A stretch of 64,000 nt of DNA, from contig NZ_FUHM01000002.1 in the NCBI RefSeq assembly GCF_900155565.1, positions 2,232,001 through 2,296,000 of the forward strand, written 5' to 3'. The notes beneath the pieces are model-generated. The model was not told the DNA's origin. It made no database searches and saw only the letters and a program-made list of their open reading frames with translations. The stretch's first letter is position 1; each line of letters starts with the position of its first letter. The translations under genes and the position numbers were made by a program. Shown piece by piece: positions 7,764 to 13,955 of the stretch. This stretch comes from Anaerosalibacter sp. Marseille-P3206. GTDB lineage: Bacteria > Bacillota > Clostridia > Tissierellales > Sporanaerobacteraceae.

Positions 7764-9461
7764 GAGGCCACTGAAAAAGTGCCCTTTTAATAACACCTTA
7801 ATCCTAAAATAATTATTTTCTAATAAAATACCAATTTAAATCTAAAAAACTTCATAATAAAAGAGAATTTAGAGGATAGTATACTTGCTATCCTCTTTAA
7901 ATTAACTGCTATTGCAGTTAATTTTGCTTGTGTGGACATGCTTCTTAAACCATACCCCCGAGCACGGTTTAATCCATGATTATTTTTCATTTCGCCATTT
8001 TTCCCTTCATGGCAAGCTCTTTTTTTATATTTTTCTTTGAATTCATCTGTTTTTTGTTCTTGACTGTATCCATAAAATTCAGGAGTGTTTATACCTACTT
8101 CAAGAATTTTACCAATATTTTTGCCAGTTTTACACTCTTCTCTTTTGCTACAATTCCTGCATTTTTCCTTTTCAAAGTAATATTTATATGTCTCTTTTCC
8201 GCTTTTGTCTTTTCTATGTTTTTTTCTTATTGTTATGTTTCCTTCGCTACAAAACCATTCATCTGAATCTTTGTTGTAACTAAATATTTCTTCATCTATC
8301 TTATATGCCATTTCGCTTATTGGGATATATGCTTTTGCTTCCATTTCTTTTATTTTATCTAATATCGGCTTTCTAAAATATGCTTTATCTCCAAATACTT
8401 CTTCTACTTTTAAACCTGTTTGATTAGTCAATTCTATTAACTTATCAAAATTTGTTCCATCTACATATTCTCCACTTTTTACTGTTACCGCTGTTATTAT
8501 CCTCTCATCAGTTGTCATCATAAATTCTGTTTTATATCCAAAAAAACGTTCTGTTTTACTTTTATGTCCGACTCTTGCTTCTTGGTCAACAATTGATCGA
8601 ACTCCTCTTTGTTCTAAGAATTTTGGATCTTTTAATATTTCTTTTGCATTCTCCAAAATCATTATTGTTTTAGGATTTTCTTCTTGATGAACAATGTTTT
8701 CAACTTTTTTAATTTCTTTTTCAAGATAATCCTTCATAGTTTTCTTTGCTTCTTTATGATCTTCAATTTGTTTGTAATCTGGAATATCTTTATCTATATT
8801 TTCAGGTAGTTTTCCCGATTCTTCTTCATAAGTTTTAAATATTTTCTTTGCTAAGTATTTCATTACTCTTTCAGGAGTAGCCTTAAAAGTATTAGCTTCT
8901 GTATGAGTTGCATCAATACTAATACCAGTATTTTCTATTATCCCTTTTTCTACACATTGTCTTACAATTTCAGTTATAATTTCGTCTAATGTTATATCAT
9001 TTAATCTATGTACTCTAAATTTAGATAGTAAACTTGCCTCCGGCAAATCCTCATCTGGATTTATTCCTAAAAACCACATATATGATAAGTTTAATGAACA
9101 TTCTTCAATTAGCTTTTCATCCGACAAATTGTACAAGTACTGTAATATCAAAAGTCTAATCATAAGTTCAGGGTCCTTAGCTGGCCTTCCATAGTATTTG
9201 TTGTATGATACTTCAAGTAGTTTCGTTACAAAACTTAAGTCTATAGCTTTATTTATTAATTTTAATGTATGATTTTCTGGTATTTTATTATATAATATTG
9301 AGTAGATGCTTAATTGATTATTTTTGCCTTTAAGCATTGCAAATCCTCCTTTTGGTTATGTTTTCTTATCAATTACATTATACCAAATTAAGGAGGATTT
9401 TGCTTATCTATTTTATATTTAATTCATCTTACATATTATTACATCGTTTTTCAGTGGCCTC
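7764..9461 (-). mobile_element. Complete IS1182-family insertion sequence
   Basis: The element is 1698 bp, bounded by perfect 15-bp terminal inverted repeats: GAGGCCACTGAAAAA at 7764-7778 and TTTTTCAGTGGCCTC at 9447-9461. Both ends are flanked by the 9-bp direct repeat GGACGTTTT (7755-7763 and 9462-9470), a target-site duplication. It holds one intact transposase gene on the minus strand. Outside the duplications lie GGTGGCAAA (7745-7753) and TTTGCCACC (9472-9480), so the target was the loop of a pre-existing palindrome. Intact ends, duplication and gene suggest a recent insertion. Confidence 0.9.
7820..9337 (-). CDS. IS1182 family transposase
   Basis: A 505-residue protein reading on the minus strand with a good GGAGG upstream of its ATG at 9337. 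The N-terminus (about 20-115) is the DUF772/InsH-type domain (YYGRPAKDPELMIRLLIL, then DLPEASLLSKFR). The catalytic DDE core shows SIDATHTEAN (first Asp, about residue 143), VFGDKAYF (second Asp, about residue 315) and a C-terminal KNGEMKNNHGLNRARG holding the likely Glu. Between the second Asp and the Glu is a CRNCSKREEC cluster typical of IS1182-type enzymes. The gene fills the element between the inverted repeats and appears functional. Confidence 0.92.
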   Translation of the reverse strand: MLKGKNNQLSIYSILYNKIPENHTLKLINKAIDLSFVTKLLEVSYNKYYGRPAKDPELMIRLLILQYLYNLSDEKLIEECSLNLSYMWFLGINPDEDLPEASLLSKFRVHRLNDITLDEIITEIVRQCVEKGIIENTGISIDATHTEANTFKATPERVMKYLAKKIFKTYEEESGKLPENIDKDIPDYKQIEDHKEAKKTMKDYLEKEIKKVENIVHQEENPKTIMILENAKEILKDPKFLEQRGVRSIVDQEARVGHKSKTERFFGYKTEFMMTTDERIITAVTVKSGEYVDGTNFDKLIELTNQTGLKVEEVFGDKAYFRKPILDKIKEMEAKAYIPISEMAYKIDEEIFSYNKDSDEWFCSEGNITIRKKHRKDKSGKETYKYYFEKEKCRNCSKREECKTGKNIGKILEVGINTPEFYGYSQEQKTDEFKEKYKKRACHEGKNGEMKNNHGLNRARGYGLRSMSTQAKLTAIAVNLKRIASILSSKFSFIMKFFRFKLVFY

Positions 9462-9708
9462 GGACGTTTTGTTTGCCACCTCTTTATTTTCATCTTTTCA
9501 TCGAGCAAAGGTACCAGGTAGACCCCGCTTTTTGTCGAAACATACAATAAGATAGAAATGAAATAAGTTAAAATAGGTAGGTGCACAATTTAAGTTTACA
9601 GACATAAAAGAACTATAATATTGATACAATAGAAACTCCTTGATTTCAAGGGGTTTTGTTAGTTTTTTGAAAAATTTTAAATTATTGATTTTGAAATATA
9701 AGAATTTA
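9462..9708. other. Spacer right of the IS with relict motifs
   Basis: It contains the right target duplication and palindrome arm, then GGTACCAGGTAG at ~9512, which is shared with position ~5668. An orphan terminator-like hairpin (AAACTCCTTG at 9633-9642, CAAGGGGTTT at 9647-9656, T-rich tail) follows with no recognisable gene before it. Nothing else is seen. Confidence 0.5.
9633..9666 (+). terminator. Orphan terminator-like hairpin
   Basis: A ten-base stem with one G-U pair, a four-base loop and a T-rich tail. It has no gene immediately upstream on the plus strand. It may have served whatever stood here before the IS insertion. Confidence 0.5.
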
Positions 9709-9730
9709 TGTTACAATTAATATTGTAACA
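9709..9730. promoter_or_regulatory. Perfect 22-bp palindrome, candidate operator of the YitT gene
   Basis: TGTTACAAT and ATTGTAACA are separated by TAAT, giving perfect dyad symmetry. The right half overlaps a candidate -35 box TTGTAA (9724-9729), with TATAAC at 9746-9751 after a 16-base spacer. A repressor bound here would block the promoter. The regulator is unknown. Confidence 0.5.
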
Positions 9731-9751
9731 ATTCTTTGTTTATATTATAAC

Positions 9752-9788
9752 AAGCTAATCATATTTGCAAATAAGAAATGGTTAGCTT
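9752..9788 (+). promoter_or_regulatory. Leader hairpin directly before the YitT ribosome site
   Basis: The arms AAGCTAATCAT (9752-9762) and ATGGTTAGCTT (9778-9788) pair over 11 bp with one G-U. The hairpin ends 8 bases before GAGGAGA. It could be a second operator or an RNA structure affecting translation. Confidence 0.4.
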
Positions 9789-9808
9789 TAAATATGAGGA
9801 GAGATAAA

Positions 9809-10699
9809 ATGAGTGAAAGGATAAAGTCTTTTATTAAGGATTTGCCAATTTTAACAATAGGTATGTTTATTGGAGCATTAGCTGTACATTTCTTCTTGAT
9901 ACCGAGTAAATTAATTGTTGGTTCTATTACTGGTTTATCAATAGTAATTAATTTGCTTACATCAATACCATTGTCATTATTAATTTTTATTATAAACGCA
10001 TTTTTATTGATTTTATCTTACTTTCTTATCGGGAAAGAATTTGGTGTTAAAACTATATATGCAGCTTTGATTTTGTCACCTATGCTTGCAATACTAGAAA
10101 AATTATGTCCAATTGAACAATCATTGATGCAAGATCAGTGGCTAGATCTTTTGTGTTTTGTGTTGCTTTTGAGTTTTTCACAAACCATTTTATTTAGACG
10201 CAATGCATCAACTGGTGGTTTAGATATTATAGCTAAAATTGTAAGTAAATATTTTCATATTGATTTAGGCGCATCAGTTTCTATTGCAGGAGCAATTATT
10301 TGTTTTACTGCTATTTTTGTGTATGATATAAGGACGGTAATCATAGGATTAATTGGAACTTATCTAAATGGGCTGATATTGGAGCACTTCACGATAGGAT
10401 TTTATTCTAGAAAAAGGGTTTGTGTTATTTCAAAGGATTACCAGTCGATTCGTAAATTTATAATAGAAGATATGCATAGAGGTGCAACATTATATCCAAT
10501 TAAAGGGGGATTAGGATCTCAGGACAACTTTGAAATTCAAAGTATAATGACAAGAAATGAATTTTCTTATCTTATGGAATTTATTAAAAAAGAACAAATT
10601 GATGCATTTATTACGGCAGGAACAGTTAGTGAAATTTATGGCAATCTTGGAGTAAAGGGAATCAAAAGTAAACCAAAAGTATTAATTGAAAATAAATAA
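9809..10699 (+). CDS. YitT family membrane protein (DUF161 plus DUF2179)
   Basis: A 296-residue protein; the ATG at 9809 follows GAGGAGA, five codons inside a longer frame. Residues ~10-215 contain about six hydrophobic helices (ILTIGMFIGALAVHFFLI; then LTSIPLSLLIFIINAFLLIL; then a segment with RRNASTGGLDIIAKI, the family signature). The C-terminal ~80 residues form the soluble DUF2179 domain (RGATLYPIKGGLG). The family is widespread in Firmicutes and its transport or signalling function is not established. It is monocistronic, with a palindromic operator-like site before it and a terminator after it (10775-10820). Confidence 0.9.
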   Translation: MSERIKSFIKDLPILTIGMFIGALAVHFFLIPSKLIVGSITGLSIVINLLTSIPLSLLIFIINAFLLILSYFLIGKEFGVKTIYAALILSPMLAILEKLCPIEQSLMQDQWLDLLCFVLLLSFSQTILFRRNASTGGLDIIAKIVSKYFHIDLGASVSIAGAIICFTAIFVYDIRTVIIGLIGTYLNGLILEHFTIGFYSRKRVCVISKDYQSIRKFIIEDMHRGATLYPIKGGLGSQDNFEIQSIMTRNEFSYLMEFIKKEQIDAFITAGTVSEIYGNLGVKGIKSKPKVLIENK

Positions 10700-10774
10700 A
10701 AATATCTACTAATTTATTGAGGACGTTTTGTTTACCACTCTTTGTGACAGATAATTAAAGTTGTTTATGTTAAT

Positions 10775-10820
10775 AAAAAAACCAGTAGGGTTACATTTTA
10801 AAGAGCCTACTGGTTTTTTT
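10775..10820 (+). terminator. Intrinsic terminator after the YitT gene
   Basis: AAAAAAACCAGTAGG pairs perfectly with CCTACTGGTTTTTTT across a 16-base loop. It could work in both directions. Confidence 0.85.
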
Positions 10821-10876
10821 ATAACTCATAGGAAAGTTCAGTTTTCCCTAGTATACAACTTTTCGAAATGAGTTTC

Positions 10877-10917
10877 AAAAAAGGTTTCCTTATAATATTT
10901 GGATAGGAGCCTTTTTT
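10877..10917. terminator. Bidirectional terminator-like hairpin
   Basis: The A-rich left arm with AAAAAAGGTTTCCTTAT and the right arm ATAGGAGCCTTTTTT pair with minor bulges. It probably ends the minus-strand small gene starting at 11206. Confidence 0.55.
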
Positions 10918-10978
10918 ATAAATCTATATTTAAGAAGTGTTTTAAGCTACTTCCTCAGAGAATTACATATTTAGTGAG

Positions 10979-11206
10979 CTAGTAAAGTGGTGGATTTGGA
11001 GTTCTACATGGTGGAAATGGAAGTACATCTTGAATTTGGTTTAGGGGATAGTGTTTCATTGCAAATTGAGTATGATATAAATATTCCATCAAGTATATTT
11101 CATTATGGGTTATACTACATAGTACTCCTGAAACACCTGTACCGTTAACTAGAGATACTCCCACAGGTTTATTTATCAAATATCGCATAGTTGTTTGCCA
11201 AGGCAT
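10979..11206 (-). CDS. Conserved small protein, function unknown
   Basis: A 75-residue protein with a full-length ribosome site (AGGAGGTGA) seven bases from its ATG. It has a strand-rich core (GVSLVNGTGVSGVLCSITHNEIYLMEYL), then QFAMKHYPLNQIQDVLPFPPC and a proline-rich tail. The GTGVSGxLxxI pattern resembles small SH3/Sm-like folds found in spore-former proteins. A spore-coat or surface role is a guess; no homologous function is recalled with certainty. It is transcribed alone on the minus strand and divergently from the coiled-coil gene at 11378. Confidence 0.65.
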   Translation of the reverse strand: MPWQTTMRYLINKPVGVSLVNGTGVSGVLCSITHNEIYLMEYLYHTQFAMKHYPLNQIQDVLPFPPCRTPNPPLY

Positions 11207-11304
11207 GTTGGGTCACCTCCTAATATAGATTATTCAAAATTAGGATTTAAGGTGCTATAGGTTAGAAAATATAGTTTAACTTTTCACCCTTTTTAAGTTT
11301 TATA

Positions 11305-11333
11305 TTGTTTTATTAATTTATATCTAATATAAT
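11305..11333 (+). promoter_or_regulatory. Candidate sigma-A promoter for the coiled-coil gene
   Basis: TTGTTT (11305-11310), a 17-base spacer and TATAAT (11328-11333), about 45 bases before the start codon. Confidence 0.5.
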
Positions 11334-11377
11334 CTATATAAAGAGAAAAGAAATACTGAGAAATAAGGGGGTAAAAA

Positions 11378-11956
11378 ATGAACAACGAAGAAAAATTATA
11401 TGCCCTACTAGAAAAAATCTATATCGAACTTCAAGATACTAAAAGTGAATTGAAAGAAGACATAGGCAATGTCAGTAGTGAATTGAAAGAAGACATAGGT
11501 AGTGTTAGAAGTGAATTGAAAGAAGACATAGGTAGTGTTAGAAGTGAATTGAAAGAAGACATAGGTAGTGTTAGAAGTGAATTAAAAGAAGATATAGGTA
11601 GTGTTAGAAGTGAATTAAAAGAAGATATAGGTAGTGTTAGAAGTGAATTAAAAAAAGACATAGGCAATGTCAGTAGCGAATTGAAAGAAGACATAGGCAA
11701 TGTCAGTAGTGAATTGAAAGAAGACATAGGTAGTTTGAGAAACGAATTAAAAGATGATATTAGAAGAATTGAAACAAAAATTGAAACTGAAATATCCGAT
11801 AAAATTCGAGGTTTATATGATAATCGTGAAGTTACAAATGAAAAATTAGATGAAATGAGTGTTGATATCAAAGATATGAAAGAAAGTATTTCCCAAATTG
11901 AAATGATAACCGCAAGTAACTGGAGAGATATAGCTAGACTTAAATCTATTAAATAA
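11378..11956 (+). CDS. Hendecad-repeat coiled-coil protein
   Basis: A 192-residue protein starting after AAGGGGG. Residues ~23-121 are nine near-identical 11-residue units of the type SELKEDIGSVR (variants SELKEDIGNVS and SELKKDIGNVS), followed by a degenerate unit NELKDDIRRIE. Eleven-residue periodicity favours a gently right-handed or straight coiled coil. The C-terminal ~60 residues (IKDMKESISQIEM) are ordinary heptad coil. There is no signal peptide or membrane segment. Related Firmicute proteins of the same architecture are uncharacterised. The underlying DNA is a 33-bp minisatellite, so copy number may vary between strains. It is monocistronic, with its own promoter and a strong terminator. 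Confidence 0.8.
   Translation: MNNEEKLYALLEKIYIELQDTKSELKEDIGNVSSELKEDIGSVRSELKEDIGSVRSELKEDIGSVRSELKEDIGSVRSELKEDIGSVRSELKKDIGNVSSELKEDIGNVSSELKEDIGSLRNELKDDIRRIETKIETEISDKIRGLYDNREVTNEKLDEMSVDIKDMKESISQIEMITASNWRDIARLKSIK
11443..11772 (+). repeat. 33-bp tandem repeat (minisatellite) inside the coiled-coil gene
   Basis: Ten units, nine of them near-identical. Early units use GAATTGAAAGAAGACATA, middle units GAATTAAAAGAAGATATA, and later units return to the first form. These blocks suggest expansion by slippage or unequal exchange. Confidence 0.9.
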
Positions 11957-11969
11957 TATTATAATACTT

Positions 11970-12003
11970 AAAAGCTTTGATTAAATAATCAAAGCTTTTA
12001 TTA
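11970..12003 (+). terminator. Intrinsic terminator
   Basis: AAAAGCTTTGATT and AATCAAAGCTTTT form a perfect 13-bp stem with loop AAAT, followed by a T-rich tail. It ends the coiled-coil gene. Confidence 0.85.
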
Positions 12004-12080
12004 TTTCAAAGTATATGATTTAAAAGGGTTAATAAAATAGTTTTTTAAGGGTAATATTTATATAATAGGCTATGTAAAAG

Positions 12081-12109
12081 ATGACATTATGGTATATATT
12101 GTTTATAAT
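12081..12109 (+). promoter_or_regulatory. Candidate promoter for the phosphoglucomutase gene
   Basis: ATGACA (12081-12086), a 17-base spacer and TATAAT (12104-12109), about 40 bases before the start codon. Confidence 0.4.
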
Positions 12110-12151
12110 TTAAAGTATAATATTGTTTTAGATTTGTTAGGAGGTTAGAGA

Positions 12152-13843
12152 ATGGAATATAAAAAAAGATATGATGAATGGTTAAACAATCCTTTTTTTG
12201 ATGAAGAAACTAAAAGGGAATTATTTGCTATAAAAGATGATGAAAAAGAAATAGAAGATAGGTTTTATACTAGTTTGACTTTTGGTACAGCAGGGCTTAG
12301 AGGTATAATAGGTGCTGGAACCAATAGAATGAATAGGTATACTGTTTCACTAGCAACTCAAGGTTTGGCAGATACTATAATATCCTATGGCCAGGAAGCT
12401 ATGAATAAGGGAGTAGCTATAGGATATGATGTAAGACATTATTCAAAGGAATTTGCAAGTATTGCAGCACAGGTACTTACTGCCAATGGAATAAAAGTGT
12501 ACTTATTTGATTATTTAAGACCTACTCCAGAACTTTCATTTGCCATAAGAGAACTAAAAACTATTTCAGGTATTATGATAACAGCAAGTCACAATCCTAA
12601 GGACTATAATGGATACAAGGTATATTGGAAAGAGGGTTCTCAGATATTAGATGATATTGCCAAAGAAATATTAGATAATATTAATAAAATTGAAGATTAT
12701 TCAAAGATAAAGCTTATGGATATTGATGTGGCTATTGAAAGTGGCCTTTTGACTATGATAGGTAGTGAAATAGATGATATATATTTGGGAAAAGTGAAAA
12801 AACTTTCATTAAATGATGATATAGATAATAATATAAAAATTGTATATAGTCCGTTAAATGGAACTGGAAATATTCCTGTTAGAAGAGTTCTAAAAGAGAG
12901 AGGTTTTACAAATGTCATTGTAGTTCCAGAGCAAGAAAATCCAGATGCTGATTTTTCTACGGTTGGATATCCTAATCCTGAAGATATTAAAGCTTTTAAG
13001 TATTCAGAAGCACTTGGCAAAAAAGAAAATGCAGATATATTAATTGCTACGGATCCAGATTGCGATAGGGTTGCTTGTATGGTAAAAGATGAAAATGGAG
13101 ATTTTATAGCTTTAAATGGAAATCAAACTGGAGCATTACTAGTTAATTATGTTTTAGAATCTAGACATGCACAAAACAGTATTCCTGAAAATGCATGTAT
13201 TGTTAAATCAATAGTTACAGGTGATTTAAGTAAAGCTATAGCTAATAAATACGATGTCACTACAATAGAGACCCTTACAGGTTTTAAACATATTTGTGGC
13301 AAGGCCAATGAATTTGAAGTAACAGGTGAACATACTTTTATATTTGGATATGAAGAAAGTATAGGGTATGTTTATAGTACAATTGTTAGGGATAAAGATG
13401 CAGTGATTTCTAGTATGTTATTAGCAGAAATGGCTGCATATTACAAGAAGAGAGGTAAAACACTTTTAGATGTTTTACATGAACTATATGAAGAACATGG
13501 ATATTATAGTGAAAAACTTATTTCAATAGTTTTAGAAGGATTGGAAGGAAAAAGTAGGATAGAGAGGATAATGGACTCTTTTAGGGCTAAACCAATTAAA
13601 ACTATTGGAGAAATAAATCTTAATAGAACAATTGACTATTTAAATGACAAAACAGATACTCCACCTTCTAATGTACTTAAATATTACTTAGATGATGGCA
13701 GTTGGTATGCTGTAAGACCATCTGGTACAGAGCCTAAGATTAAGATATATATATATTCAAAGGCTGACTGTGAAGTAAAATCCAAAGAAAAGATTTTAGA
13801 TATTGAAAATGCTGTTATAGAAAGAATAAATTCAATAGAATAA
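12152..13843 (+). CDS. pgcA: Phosphoglucomutase/phosphomannomutase (PgcA-like)
   Basis: A 563-residue enzyme interconverting hexose-6- and hexose-1-phosphate, cytosolic, starting after AGGAGG. All four domains of the alpha-D-phosphohexomutase family are visible: GTAGLRG near residue 46, the phosphoserine loop TASHNPKDYNGYK near 143-155 (catalytic Ser about 145), the metal loop DPDCDRV near 300, and the phosphate-binding loop RPSGTEPKIKIY near 522. Length matches the long Firmicute type such as B. subtilis PgcA. The next genes are an NDP-sugar pyrophosphorylase and a cyclic glucan synthase, so a likely job is to supply glucose-1-phosphate for activated sugar. A strong terminator follows, so it is a separate transcript. 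Confidence 0.93.
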   Translation: MEYKKRYDEWLNNPFFDEETKRELFAIKDDEKEIEDRFYTSLTFGTAGLRGIIGAGTNRMNRYTVSLATQGLADTIISYGQEAMNKGVAIGYDVRHYSKEFASIAAQVLTANGIKVYLFDYLRPTPELSFAIRELKTISGIMITASHNPKDYNGYKVYWKEGSQILDDIAKEILDNINKIEDYSKIKLMDIDVAIESGLLTMIGSEIDDIYLGKVKKLSLNDDIDNNIKIVYSPLNGTGNIPVRRVLKERGFTNVIVVPEQENPDADFSTVGYPNPEDIKAFKYSEALGKKENADILIATDPDCDRVACMVKDENGDFIALNGNQTGALLVNYVLESRHAQNSIPENACIVKSIVTGDLSKAIANKYDVTTIETLTGFKHICGKANEFEVTGEHTFIFGYEESIGYVYSTIVRDKDAVISSMLLAEMAAYYKKRGKTLLDVLHELYEEHGYYSEKLISIVLEGLEGKSRIERIMDSFRAKPIKTIGEINLNRTIDYLNDKTDTPPSNVLKYYLDDGSWYAVRPSGTEPKIKIYIYSKADCEVKSKEKILDIENAVIERINSIE

Positions 13844-13852
13844 GTAAACTAT

Positions 13853-13893
13853 AACCAAGGTATGAGATGTTTTAACTTATACCTTGGTTTTTT
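13853..13893 (+). terminator. Intrinsic terminator after the mutase gene
   Basis: AACCAAGGTAT and ATACCTTGGTT form a perfect 11-bp stem with a 15-base loop, followed by TTTT. Confidence 0.85.
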
Positions 13894-13955
13894 CTTTTTG
13901 TGTATATATTTATACTATATTTCAAACAATAACATATACAACAAAAAAGTAGGGA

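Noticed and set aside
7976-8266. Phenylalanine-rich 96-codon plus-strand frame
   Set aside because: Antisense to the IS transposase; the composition reflects reverse reading of AT-rich coding sequence.
9337-9555. 72-codon plus-strand frame across the IS right end
   Set aside because: It crosses the terminal inverted repeat and target duplication and has no homology-like features.
11443-11772. Tandem repeat considered as a CRISPR array
   Set aside because: Units are contiguous, have no variable spacers and are in frame in a coding gene; no cas genes are present.
11431-11871. 146-codon minus-strand frame with repeated SSFNSLLTLPM units
   Set aside because: It is the antisense shadow of the 33-bp repeat in the coiled-coil gene, with no ribosome site of its own.
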